Assembly (NCBI GenBank): GCA_021397835.1
Contig: JAJFZO010000747.1
Coordinates: 5,892,501-5,956,500, forward strand
Source: Moringa oleifera
Taxonomy: Eukaryota; Streptophyta; Magnoliopsida; Brassicales; Moringaceae
DNA length: 64,000 nucleotides
Reading direction: 5' to 3'
Made by a program: the position numbers and the translations under genes. Positions 48,464 through 61,800 of the stretch are shown in pieces (position 1 is the first letter of the stretch; every line of letters starts with the position of its first letter). The notes beneath the pieces were generated by a model that was not told where the DNA came from, did no database searches, and saw only the letters and a program-made list of their open reading frames with translations.

Positions 48464-48945
48464 AGGAATAATTTTCACTAAGATAGTCTAGGGACCTTTG
48501 CCAGTTAAAGTTTGTGAATTGTCATTAGAAATGCTTGACAATTTGATTGCATCTAGGAACAACATCGTTTGCAAGCTCTATAGCTATTCAGGAATGCCTA
48601 GGGTATGCTTGGCAAGACGAGGAATAATTTTCATTGAGATAATCTAAGGACCTTTGCTGGTTAAAGTTTGTGAATTGATCAATGCCTAGAGAAATAGGGA
48701 TGGTTTTATGTCCCGCATCCATGCCAAAACACATGAAGGCCCAATAGAGAGAAAAATGAAGATTAAAAGGTATCCCTTAAATGAGATCTATTGATTGGGT
48801 ACATGTGTGATAGTGGGACTATGTTTGGGAATAACATTGTCTGCTAATTCTTGCAACTATTAGGGAATGCTCAAGGAGATAAGGATTGACTTTTGCCTAG
48901 ATAGTCCGAAAATTTTTCTTAAGATAGTTTAGGGACTTTTGTTCG
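48464..48945. repeat. Interspersed A-B-A-B-A repeat block
   Basis: Motif A (GAGGAATAATTTTCAnTnAGA through GGACCTTTGCynGTTAAAG and TTTGTGAATTG) occurs at 48464, 48619 and, shortened, near 48911. Motif B (AACATyGTnTGCnA through AGGAATGCyyAnGG) occurs at 48558 and about 48832. The two alternate. The origin is unknown. Confidence 0.7.
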
Positions 48946-51067
48946 AGAACTTTTGTTTATGTCAATTGCTCTCTATGAATTGAACCATGCCTTTGGCTGG
49001 GTTAATGGAGATTATTTTTAGTTCACCTCCTAGTTTAAGTGCTTGGACAAAACCCAAGAATCAGAAGAGTACAATACACTAGTGTGCAAGCATCTTTATC
49101 TGCATAATCTCCACATTTGAGAAATTTTCTCCTAGTCTCTCTCTGACCTCTTCCCTCAATGGGACACCACACCGAAGCAACATGAGTGAGCTCAAGTCAT
49201 GCTTTTTGGTCAAGTTTGATTTCATCATAGCCACGATAAGTGACAAAGATATTGCTTTGCATGCATGAGATATGTACTTCGCCATTACCCTCAACATCAC
49301 ATCGAACTTAAACCTCCTTATCAACATCACAATATCCTTATGGAAACCATAAGAAAGGCAGCAGAGGAGGTGGAGACTAGAAAAAGAACATTAAATTTCT
49401 ATTTATGCTTCTAAGAACTATGAGATGATCCTTCTATGAGAGTGCATTGAGCCCTTTTTTTGCTACGTAATGCTAGCTTTGCTCGCGATTTGATCAATGT
49501 GATGTCTTTTCTTAACAATATTAAGGAAGCTTACTGCTTTTTGTAAATTCCAAAAACAAAGCCAATGTTGTGCACGGATGCAATGCCAAGATTGATTTTT
49601 TTTATGTTCTTCCCTCATTTGTTTTGCTTTGCTTTTCCCTTAGAACCTGTGCCTTTTTGTGTAGCTTTGAGTTCCTTTTATATTATTGACCTTCATTAAT
49701 GTGGTCCCACTTGCTTTCCTTAGAGCCCATGCTTCTCCTTGTCTTCAATGCATTCTCTTGTCCTTCATAAGATAGTCCCTTTATCTTTGAGGTTGTTGTT
49801 TATGCAAGTACTCACTGGATCGACAGGTAAGGATTATTGCATCGATCGGATTACATAACATTAATTTGGGCTAAACATAAATCAAAACAACACACTATTT
49901 ATGTCTTAAGGGCAAAAGTTAAATATCAAATCCCATGTTGCTAATGGTGCAAACCATATAGAAGTATTTATTTACTTTTAAAATCCAAAGAGCATAGGTT
50001 GAAAATGCTAAATCATAATAATAATAACAATAATATATTTTTAATATCATTATATTTATATTAACATATAATGTGCTATATTTATGATTGGTGACATTTG
50101 TTGGCTATGATCACCAACAAATTTGTCCATGTTCCCTTCAAAGAATGAAGTTGCGTATAAACTTGGTAGAGTTTGGGATGTTTTATTATTATTATTTAAG
50201 TAAAATAAGCAACCTAAATTTAGTATTTCATAAAAATTTTATTATTAATATTTTTGTTATCAAAAAAAAATTATAACGTTGTGTAGCATGTTACTTGCTT
50301 TTATTAGAGTCCAAAATAATAAATTATATTGTCTAACATTCTTCGTGATGTATTAACTTTAAATATTTTTAAACCTTGAACATGTAGCATTTGAGAAAGT
50401 GTAAAACTTAGGTATTGCTACTCATGCTTGTAAAAGACGGTTAAAGCCACGTGAAGTCGGAAGCATCTTTAATAAATAGAGATTAGATAAAAACTTATGA
50501 ACAAAGGATAAAGAAGGGATTGTTGGATGAATTAGAGGTCCTCAAATTTGAATAAATTTTTATTAATAGGCTATTTTTTATAAAATTTTAAAATTTTTGA
50601 TAATATTAATTTTTTAAAAAATATTTTTAGTATTCAAAAAATTTTAATTTTTTTTGTGATGATACTTTAAAATATGTTTTTTATATTTATAAAAAATTTA
50701 AATTAAATTTATTATAAAATATTTTTATTTTGAATATCTTTAATTTTTAAATTTTTTAATATAATTCAATTTAATCCAAATTGATAAATTAGAGTTTATT
50801 TGAAAATATTTTAAAAATTAAAATTTGATTAGAGAGAGCAAAATTTACAGTTTTATATTTACTTTTTACTTTTTTTTAGCAAATTAAAGTAGAGTAATAT
50901 TTTCTAAGTGTCGTTATTCTGATTGAATTGATAAAAAGATATGGATAAATAATAAATAAAATTTGTCCGATTTAAACCTGAATTTCAATTTTGTTCTCGT
51001 TCACTTAAATTTTAATGCTACTAATAAACTTAAGAAATTTTTTATCTTCTGAAATAATTTGATGTTG

Positions 51068-51104
<37 letters not shown>

Positions 51105-51540
51105 GTAAGTAATCAAATATGAGCTTTTATAAATGAAATTAGGAGTCAAGTATATATGTATATATAAGTTATTTTTAAAGATTATAAAGATAACACATAA
51201 ATTAACATTTAAAACAAAATAATGCATGCACGGCAAAATCCTAACAAATAAATGTTAAGTAGAATTTTATGGCTAAGCAATTTAGTATATATTTTGTAAT
51301 GATGAAATCAATAATTCAATTTTTTTAAAAACCAATAGATTTTTGTCTCAAAATTGTATTTTTCTTACTTTTTAAGATAATTCCACTCTTATTATTATCT
51401 AAATAATTAACTGATTTAATATTTACAAAATTTAAAAAAAAAAAAAAAGAACTTAGAGTTTGTTAACTCTATGAATATATGTTTAGTGAAATAAATAAAA
51501 TTTTATTTGCTTAAAATGAAATATAGAATGCAGCATGAGA
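48946..51540. other. Intergenic sequence
   Basis: No gene recognised. 49000-49450 has a less AT-biased composition with broken open frames on both strands, possibly transposon debris. 50550-51500 is very AT-rich. A (TA)n run is at 51072-51099. Confidence 0.4.
51072..51099. repeat. (TA)n microsatellite
   Basis: An uninterrupted AT dinucleotide run in the upstream flank of the RRM gene. Confidence 0.95.
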
Positions 51541-51712
51541 TGACTTTCCTTCTGTTTTTCTTCTATTGCATTGGCCCTGCCCTTTTCTTCATTAGCTTCG
51601 TTCCTCTTGTGAAATTGTAAGCCGGAACCCGACAAGCCCCAGGTTTTTGGTGCTTATACTCGGCATCGGCGGCACAGTATATTGAGACTTTACTCATCGC
51701 TTTTTCTCTCAA

Positions 51713-51825
51713 ATGGCGGTGTTGAGAGCGAACTTTCTCAGATACATCTCTCATTCGAACCCTAATAGTTCCCCTGCGCGACTCTGCTTCTACAGAGGCA
51801 TGGCCTCTACGCTAATCGTCAAAGG

Positions 51826-51860
<35 letters not shown>

Positions 51861-54163
51861 CTTCAACATATATACATATATACGCCTGTGTGGTGTGTCA
51901 TTATTCACGGAGTTGATTCTCTTAGGATCCGTCGGCTGGTTCTGTTGTTGTTTTTATTTACCTCTGCAAGCCTATACAGAAGAATAATGGAAGTTTTCGC
52001 CAGACAAATGGCTAGTTAAAATGGTGGTCAACTATTTTGCAAGTCAAAAGAACTTGTAGTCTTGAGGAATGCATCCACCTTATGCGAAGTTGATGGCTAA
52101 TATGGTGCTGCTCCTTCCTACGTATTAGTATTTGAATCATTTTATTATGGTGCAACTTTTGATCTATTGGGTAAAGCTAATAGAAACTGCTAGATAGGAA
52201 GAGAAGCATATGACAAGGATGGAAGGGGAGAGAAAGGAAGTTATGGTTGTGATTGCGGTCATGGACTTGTATCTTGAGGTGAATATCTCTGTATAAGAGT
52301 TATCTTGCAGCCATCCAGTTGTTAGTTTCTGCATTTGAGATGCCGAATTTGGTTCAGTTTCTGTGCTTTGTTTAGGAGGATGTTGTTTCTTTTTCTTTTC
52401 TTTGTTGTGCTGCTGATTTTCATATTGGTTAGGATCATCATTCTCCACTCTCTTATTGAAATGAGCTACTTATGTGTGCACGTGTATGTAGTTAGATGGT
52501 TGGTAGGCTTTTGCCTTTTTGATTGCAACCTGTTTTATTGATTCCAACCTGCTAAGTTATCATTTCCTTACCAGCTTGGGATTAATGACAATAAGTGATT
52601 ACCTTTCAATATACGATAGAACCAGGAAAGCTAGGATGGAGGCTTGAAGTAGCTTGGTGAGTACAATGACCCAATAAAAAAACTGAGAATTTTTCCAACA
52701 CGGAGCTTGCATGAAGTATTATCTTGCATTGGATTGCAATTTCACTTATTCACTTTATTTAATTTGTTGGTCCACTATACTTTTATAAATTTCAGTAAAA
52801 ATTGTGGACCCTCGGCAGTGTAGGTGGAAAAGGAATTAGAATTCCTAACAGATTTTGACTGTTTAAGGTCAAAAGAGAAGGCCTTCACATTGCTTCCTCT
52901 AGATTTTAACAAAATCCTGTATTGCTTGCTTCATTATTATGCTCTAGTTACTCAAAACCGTAGTCTAGTTTCATGTTGAAAGTTCTTAGTAGTTGCACTG
53001 ATAACCTAAATTCACATTTATCTGGAGGCTGAATTACTTGTCTGATCAAGGAAAAAGGATAAGATTCAACTTGTTAAGTTGCTTACCATGCAACTAGAAC
53101 TGTGCATCATCTGCATGTAAAGAGATAACTTCCTTTCCTGGACAGGAATGTTACATTTGGCATCAAATTTTAACCTACAGTGTGAAATTCATTGTAGGCA
53201 CACAATGTAAGCATCCTAAATCATTGATCGTGGTTATTGCCTAACATTTAGCTTTTAAATGCATGCCAAAATCAATCTTTGGTTCCATATGTTTGCGATA
53301 CTCTCAATGAATTAAAAATAGATAAATGAGGTACTTTCAAATTTCTTGGATTCAATCATATACTCATTTTCCTTGTAATATTTCCTCATTTCAATATCTA
53401 ATTCGATTTGAATTTTATCTAGTTCTGGTGAGCTTATTTAGACATCATAACTCCTACATGGCGAGATGAATCTGGACATTATATTTGAGGTTGGAAGAGA
53501 GGGTGAACTATTCTGCAAATTTCTCATCATCTTCAGTCATATTTGTTTAATCATTCAATATTGAATACAGTTTAAATGCTTACTAATTTATGCTGAATCA
53601 CCTTTTTTTTTTTTTCCTCATCTCTTAATGCACGTCTTGTCATGGTTTTTGCTGTGCTTTTTGCTATTGCCGTTGACTGATGGTGTATTGGCTATTGCCA
53701 TTGACCAATGATGTTTTTGCAGGCATTGCTTATTCCACCACAGAAGACACAGTAGCCAAAGCATTTGCACAATTTGGTGAAGTCCTTGAAGGTTTGTCCT
53801 AATCTTAGCAACCCCCATTTCAAGATCTATTCCTTTTGTAACCATTATCATAAACATAAGCCTTTCATTCATCAGCTAAAATAATAATGGATAAAGTTAG
53901 AAACAGATCGAGAGGGTATGGGTACGTGACCTTCTCTTCAGATGAGGAAGCCCAGAAGGCCTTAATGAACATGAATGGGAAGGTACACCTGCTAAGTATC
54001 TCTTTCTTTTATATTCCATTGTAGAAAATTGTAAATCTTAAAAATGGTGTAATTGCAGGTCCTAGATGGTCGTGTTGTTTTTCTAGACAATGCCAGGCCC
54101 AGGTATCCCAATAGGAGCATGCCAATAGCTAGAGGCCCACCTGAGCCAGCGGCTGATAGTTGA
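51713..54163 (+). CDS. Small single-RRM RNA-binding protein, probably organelle-targeted
   Basis: Exons: 51713-51824, 53723-53791, 53876-53982, 54059-54163, giving 130 aa; all introns are GT-AG and the first is 1.9 kb. One RNA recognition motif spans about residues 33-110: RNP2 is TLIVKGI, helix 1 EDTVAKAFAQFGEV, RNP1 is RGYGYVTF with its two exposed aromatics, and the last strand is VLDGRVVFLDNARP. The short tail is Pro/Arg-rich. Residues 1-29 are rich in Arg, Ser and Ala with few acids (MAVLRANFLRYISHS), which suggests a mitochondrial or plastid transit peptide. Close plant relatives include mitochondrial glycine-rich RNA-binding and ORRM-type RNA-editing proteins, but no Gly-rich tail is present here. 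An in-frame Met30 could give a cytosolic form. Target RNAs are unknown. Confidence 0.9.
51826..51860 (+). repeat. (CT)n microsatellite at the start of RRM-gene intron 1
   Basis: The donor AAAG|GTTCTC is followed at once by a nearly pure CT run. A pyrimidine-rich tract this close to a donor is unusual but does not alter the site. Confidence 0.9.
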
Positions 54164-54546
54164 TTTGCACATTTCATTCCTGTGATATAGTATGCTAGAC
54201 TGTTGAAACCATTGGTGCATGAATGGCAGTTTCTATGGTTTTCTTTGCAAACACGTCCATAAGGTCAAGTATTCATGTGGCACTCTCTTCAGATTTGTAT
54301 GACCTCAAGTATGCACTGCACTAATTACAGCCTCAGAGGAACCGAAAATTATGATTGCTTTATCTAGTAATCTTTCTCGAATGTCATTGCAGGTTCGGTT
54401 GTTTGTTCGGGTTTATAGCCGAAGTTTTTAAATGCAATGACTCCTCCCCTCCCGAGGGCTTTTGCTTGATTTGTGGAGGGATTGCTTGTAGTAGTAGTTG
54501 TAGTTGTAATACAACCAAAATCAGCTTTCCAGCAAAACAATGTTAT

Positions 54547-54690
54547 AAAGAAGACAGCATTACAGCTGCTTGCAATTTTGGAATATGTCTATATGCATGT
54601 GTTTGTTTGTGGATTGCTTCAAAGAAGACAGCATTAGTGCTATGCAATTCAGAATATATCTCTATGTATGCATGTGATTGTGTGGAGTGG
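54547..54690 (+). repeat. 74-bp tandem duplication in the RRM gene 3' flank
   Basis: AAAGAAGACAGCATTA begins at 54547 and 54621. Both copies continue with a GC(n)TGCAATT(n)GAATAT and TGCATGTG-like series. Copies are about 80% alike. A GA-rich tract follows at 54690-54722. Confidence 0.8.
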
Positions 54691-55806
54691 GAGAGAGAGG
54701 GAGAGAGAAAGAGAGAGAAAACCTCTACCTGACCAGTTACCATTTAAAAGTGCTTGGTCCTATTTGATTCAATTTATTTTTTCTGCTCCTACTTTTGGCG
54801 GTGATTGAAGGATCATAAGAATAAATCTAGCTATATTTACAACACTGAAAGGTATGGAATTCTAATTTTTCTGAATTGAGGACCCATGGAGAATATTTTT
54901 ATCATCTGATTTGTGCTTGCTGCAGAATTCAAATCAGAGTGTTTAGATATGAATCCTTCATATTTGTCAGCAATAGCATTAGGTGGCATATATGTGATGA
55001 GAAAAAATAGAAGATCTAATTCCAGTTGACATTTTGAAAGGGTGTATCACTGTCCAGCAATAAAAAATCCATGCCCTAGTTTTGCGCCATGAAAAATGTG
55101 TTTTCAAACTATAATGTCCATGCATGTCTTTTCTGTGAACCTTAAAAATGTCAGCAGCATGGCAAATTATACCCAAATGGACCGTTTATTTAAAACTCAG
55201 TACATAAGTTTTAACACTCAAAAAAGATTCAACATGATTCACAAACGGCGTAGCAATTTAAAGCCAGTCGGGATGCACCTTCTTACCTTTCAAAAATATA
55301 CACACAACACCATCATCTTAATCTTATTATTTGAGCAGCATCTTCAAAATTAACTTATAATGCCTTTTTTACAAAATTCAGACCAATGCCTTCAAGTGAT
55401 AGTTTAACAAACCATGTCTTTTCCCAATATTCTGCCATTGCACTCTGGTGGGATCACAGTGTCCTGTTTCAGCCATGAACTACCTATTATCCTCTATACT
55501 TTTGCTTAAATTTGTCTCATGACAGTCCTTTCAATTACCATGTAGACTGATATATTATACAAGGCAACTTCAGTAATAATTTGGGGAAAAAAAATGAATC
55601 TGGACAAAATTTTTGTTTGGTCTTGTTCATCCCAGTCTGGCATAATAAATTACAAACATCTTCCAAGGACCCCCAATAAAAGTTATCTATCGAGAAATCA
55701 ACATATTGGTTGAGATCACTAACTCCTCCAAAGAGATCTCCATCTAAGGAACATGAGAAATTCAGTAACTACGGATAAAAGTCATACGTGCATGGTGAGT
55801 CAGCCA
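54691..55806. other. Convergent intergenic region between the RRM gene and nicalin
   Basis: The two genes point at each other, with 1.6 kb between stop codons. The region should hold both 3'UTRs. I see no coding similarity; the 85-codon frame at 55096 has no recognisable content. Confidence 0.5.
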
Positions 55807-58800
55807 TCAAGCTGTTTTCACCTTCCGAGAGGGAGGCCGTCGAAATAGGCTGATTAGATCATCGAGACCCTGTTAAACATCATCACTAGCAGATCAGAAA
55901 CCTCCACAAATATACTCATTTCGGTTGACAGCACACGAAAGAATAAAAGTATTAACAAAAAACTTAAAAGAGTTTGTTTAAATTCAGAAAGAGTAAATAC
56001 CCTAGTTGTGATTACAAGAAAACTGAAGAGCACTATCAAATATGATCCCAGTACAAGAAGCAACAGCAAGTCAAAAGTTACACTGGCAACCTGCAATAAA
56101 TGACATCAGTAATTAGAACTCCAATTCACAACTGCTGCATGGAAACAGAAGCACGCATAGTACCTGATATATGTTGAGCCTCGCCTTAGTTGAATCATAG
56201 AAAGTGAACACTCCGTTGAATACATCATGTTGCACATTCACCTCATCCGTATGATCTGCTAATTCCTGCCAACCAACAAAATCATTTGAAAGGTCAATGA
56301 TGGAACTGTGCAAAGAAGAAAGATTACTATTTAAATTACTACTTTCAAATATAGATATCCCATTGAAGCATATACATGCCTCCAAAACAAAAAGAAAAGG
56401 AGATTTAACAGCACTAAAAATGAAGCATAATCATTTAGGTTTGTATTATATTAGAGGAAAAGCTTGAAAAATAGTATGATAATATTAGCAATTTAACAAT
56501 GGCACTTCAGTACAATTTTCAAGAAAGGCCACAAAGCTTACGCTATACCTTTTGCAATGCCATGATAAATGGGTTATTCTTTGAGAGAAATGGAGCAACC
56601 CGAGGTGTTCGTGACAAAAGATCCAACCATGACCTTATGTAAGAAGGGTTGACAGCTAAACTACTATCATCTGCAAAGATTTGGATATCTTTCCCCTGAT
56701 GACCATAGATATGCCTCTGTTTACGAGAAAGGGAAAGACTGCATTAGCATTACAATATAACTTTGCAAGTTCAGCAGTAAAATGCAGGAAATTCTGGGCT
56801 CAACACATACACATTATTAAGATTGGAGAAACAGGAAATGAGATGATCATACTAAAACATACACAAGAAAAGTAGTAAAGGATTAGTCATTAAAAAAAGT
56901 TAAATATTTTGTCATTTGTCTTCACCTCACACCAGTGAAGTCAAGTTAATAACATCCTTCATATTCAAGATAATTTTATTATGTTTGCACCACATTTTCA
57001 TCAGCAATCTGGACGCTAAGGGTTTCACCAGATAAATTTTATCAAGCCTACCCACTCTCACAACTAAAATACAGGTCAACCATCAAATGATCTTGCTTGC
57101 AGGCATCATCCATCCCAAAAAACCTCGACAAGTATTTGAGTCTGAACCTCACTCCTCACACTTGTGAGAGATAATTTTGATCCGATGAAATATATGTTGG
57201 AGAGGGAGAGTCCTTCCAATGCAAGTCACAGGTACACATGAACATGTGAAATAAGCAGCATGGTCAAATGTAGTGCACTCACAATATTAAATGGTTATTC
57301 TAATCTATCTAGCAAGAGGCTAGGTAAGCAATTGTATAACCATGACCTTATCTGGTTACTGCCTGCCCTAAAATATGTTCATTGTATGATCCATCTAGTG
57401 TGCAAATCTGACAGAAGCTAACTTATGTTCCAGAAGAATGCTCAAACAGAAACACCAATCCAAAATTGAATTCCAGCAAACAGATCTGCCTTTCTTCTCC
57501 TCTAAAACATAAGAGCTGGATAGATGTCTCCTATCAGCATGCTTGAGACATCCATACCTACACCCATTGGCACCACAAGAGAACTTAGCATATTCCCTAG
57601 TGTTCACGTGATGCAAACAATGACTTCAACAAGATGGATATCCAAAATTGGCTTCCTAGAAAATAAAGTGGCAAAGCATGTCATTCAAAACTCATATGCA
57701 TAGGGTATAGACTATTTCGCATCCCCACCGAGGAAATGATCAGACATTGGACAACTTTTCCAGATACAGACATTGGACAACTTTTCCAGATACATTAACC
57801 AGGATAAGCACATCCTGCACTCTAATCCACAAGATAAAGTCAAAATTAATGTAGAATGCCTTGTCGATTATTCAATTGGCACTTAGCTAAATTTTCTTTC
57901 ACAATATACTAGTTCATGTTTCTACTTAAATACAGAAAACGACTTCAGTCCCCATAAAAATATTTTACACAATGATCAAAAAGCAGCTCCCAGAAATTGG
58001 CAGACTTTTGATGGATACATGAGATGCTTCAATTTCACTTGAGTTTGATCTTCAAAATATAACCAAAGATTATTTATTACACAAATACCATGAATTAGCA
58101 AACCTCTAGCAGTGACTTTCCACATCAAACATAAACTCCCACTCCATACACAAGAATCATATTATATCATGTCCTCAGTAGTTTATTTGTCTATGCACAT
58201 AAATATTCCTCATGAAGCTTTCTTCCCCTGGTCTCAGGTGCCAATGCAATATACTAGATTTTGTTTGTTTTGTACCAAATAATAATAAAAAAAAAAAGGT
58301 ATGTGAAGACAAATCCTACCTCTAATTATAAATTTTAAGTACAATGAGCTAGAAAAATCCAAATATAAATATATTCCAAGTACTATTGCTGGAAACCTTA
58401 CCGCAAGACTCTCAGCAACTAGTTTGACACTTCGGATAACTGACATGTCATTCACAAAATCCCTACAGAAAATCAAGGTCTCAGCAAAATAGCAATCAAT
58501 TTAAGAATGGAGATTCCAGCAGTATGGTAGTTTAGGTGCTTAAGTTCAAAACTCAACCTGCTATCTAACAAACCTCCAGAACTCTCTAGCAGCTCAGGTG
58601 GAGCCGAGAATTCAGAAAGTGTAGCAGCAGTTACTCTCAGCCTTGAGAACTGTTCATGCTCCCAAGCTACCTACAGCAGGTCAGCAGCTTTATCAAAAAA
58701 TGTAGATAGTAGAATCTAGACGAAATAAAACAAGCTTCTATAATTTCAGAACATTTTATAATAAATCATTAGCATAGACTTGATCTGAGTGCATGGAAGT

Positions 58801-61800
58801 ATAGTCAACAAGTTATGAAACCGAAGCTTAGGTTCACATAGATTGAACAGAATCAGATACAGGGTTTGTTATTAATTATTAAACAACAAAGATGAATTTG
58901 GTGATGGAAGAGACTAACAGCATTTTGAAGACTTTTATCATTGCATTGACTGGGCATGGAACATGACGTCATTCCATTTATTAAAAGCAAGTGCTATAAA
59001 TTGCAAAGGTCATCCCAAGTTCCCCAATTAAATTAAGGTCACATGCACAACAAAAAATTTCCCAACTAAGCAAGAACCCCGAGTTTGCATAACAAGACAA
59101 CTAACAGAGGCAGTAGAAGAAACAGCGCATGTTATAAAGATGAAGCAAAAACAGACATGATTAGAGAGAGAGAGAGAGAGCAAAGGCATAAAGGAGAAAT
59201 CCAAAGATTTTCTGATCTTGGCAACTTTAAACCCTAAGTAAACACTAAGGAAGAATTTCCAACATAGAATGTAATATTTTGGCTTAGTTTCTTGATATCA
59301 TCAATTATTACCAGCATACCAGTAAAGTTAGACCACACTTTGTACTGGACAAACCATTCAATAAAGGAAACAAGAAGATATTACAACAGGACTCAAGGTA
59401 CAGTCTGAAAAGTCTAGATTCATTTTCACAAATTCACATTATGCGCCAAGAGATATCAGGAGCTACTAGTAGAATAACATCAACATCTGGTCCAGTTCTG
59501 CGAGGGTATTTAGGCAATGAAGCCTATCAGGATGGCTCTAATTGCATCTACATCTAACAAAATTCTTAATGACCAAAAAGCTTATTGACCTTGTAAAACC
59601 ATTACAGCAGCACTGGTAGGAAGCAAGCAAAGCTCAAAGAACCAGAGTAACTGAAAGATGATATACTTATCTCACCATCAATTTACTTCATGGATTAATG
59701 CATTACATTTGAACAACATGATTTCTCGAACAACTATCTTGAAAGAGACAATAATCAATTAATGTAAATCAGTGATATGTTCTGCTTACTCGAGGATTAG
59801 AGATGTTTATCTTCTTGTGCTTCAAAGCAACTTTAATACCCAACTCATCCGCAACATCAGAGAAACCCTACAAAAATCTCCATTGGTCAAATCACAAGCA
59901 ACAAAATTTTGTAAGTTGCACGTCTCTCCACCTTTTACTATGAGAACTTCAATTTACCTCAAAAATTTGCTTTATATAAGCATTTTCTGGAGGCTTAGAC
60001 ACATGGATCCACAATTCATTATCCCAAGAACCAATACTATTTAAGCAAATGGCATAGTCAATACTCTCACGCATTCGTTGATCAAAGCTCCGTAGCCACT
60101 GCAAAATACACGACACTTAAAACGAAAAAAGCAGATGGCAGATTGAGTAGAAAAGAGCGCATAAAAACCACTTAGGAGATAATAAGAAACTGCATACACC
60201 AAAGACAACTAAGCACCTTATGAGTTCCATTGTAGTTATATGGTCCACCTGATGTCAATCCAAAAAGTAAATTGTACCTTCCTCTTGTTTTAGGATTTGA
60301 GTAAAGAAGAGAAAATAACCTAGCAATTTCAAGAAGTGCAGCAACTCCACTTCCATTGCTATCACTTCCCACTGATAATTCCTACAAGTAAAAACTTTCT
60401 CAGGCCTTTGTGCGTACCAAGGAAGTAGATTTGACTAGTTAAATTTAAGAAAATTTCCTACAGGAGCAGCTCCAAATGTATCGTAAGATGCTACAATAGC
60501 AATGGTTGGAAGTTGATTTGAATCTCCATCAGCTTTCAATCCTGGCAGCCATCCCTGTCACAAACCAAAAGGTCACTCAGTTTACAAACAAGCTCTAGCA
60601 AGGCAAGCACAATTATCAGCATCTAGCATTTCAAGGAATCAAAACAAGATTATCATGATAACATACAAGCTGAATGAAAACACAGCTTAGTTCAAATGAA
60701 GAAAACCTTTATTTGAAATTGAAACATTAAGTGCCAATATAAGTTGAGACCTGTCACAGTCTTGAATCATCTGATTAAAGGTTGGTCACAAGATTGCAGA
60801 GGCATTAGAGCAGAACAAAGATTGTCAATTATGCAATCACAATAACAAGCAAACCATACATGTAATAGAATAAAGGAGCTGAGAACACCAAATAAGATTC
60901 AATTTTTATAACAGACACCATGTAACAGGAGGTCATGATAATAGGGAACATCTCCAAACAACTCATGACAACAACTCAGCTGCAACCACACACAAAATCC
61001 AATTGACAAATAAAGGAAGGAACTACCTTCTTCTTGGCAGCAATGTATTCATTCTTCCTCATTGGTTTAAACACATACAATTAGGTCCTCTCAGATTACT
61101 ACCACTACCACCACTTAGAATACAGGTTAGAGACATACCCTACTCTGTATATTACTAACTACAACAAAGGAAACTTAAACAGTGATTATTGGTATCAGAT
61201 GATCAGGTATATTATAAGGATCTATAATGCAAGCCTAAATGAAAGAAGCAAATAGCCTCAATATGGTAACAGCATCCATCAATGACATCTTAAACACTAA
61301 AAAATCTCCCATTATCACATCCCATCATGTTTCCAGATTGGCTGTAACATACACTAGACCCTTATTTCCTCCCATACTTTGTTTTCGTCATTCATAAACA
61401 GGAGTAGAAAGAAACCATAGGGAAATAAATTTTGAACTAGTTAGAAAACTCAATACTCATAATCTTATAAGCATTTCAGTTTGCTTCTTTTTCTTCCCCT
61501 TGTCTACTCGACTAGCAATCTTGTGAGCTTAAATAAAAATTCCTATCACAACAAAGTCCATTACAAGTCTAAGAATTTTTTTTTTTAAATCAGAAACAAA
61601 GTTAGCATTATTTTAACTATAAGGCACCAAGGGGATGCCACCCATGTACTACAACTCTAAGCATTTTGCAGTGGCTAATTAAAGTCAATGCATTACCTGA
61701 ATGTTTGTGATGGTAGGCGATCCAACTTTCTTAGGTTCTGGTACAGAAACAACAAACTTATATCTGCAATAATTTCAAAAGCAGAATTACAAATAAGCAA

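Noticed and set aside
55096..55353. 85-codon plus-strand frame between the RRM gene and nicalin
   Set aside because: No similarity recognised and no splice or promoter context; probably random.
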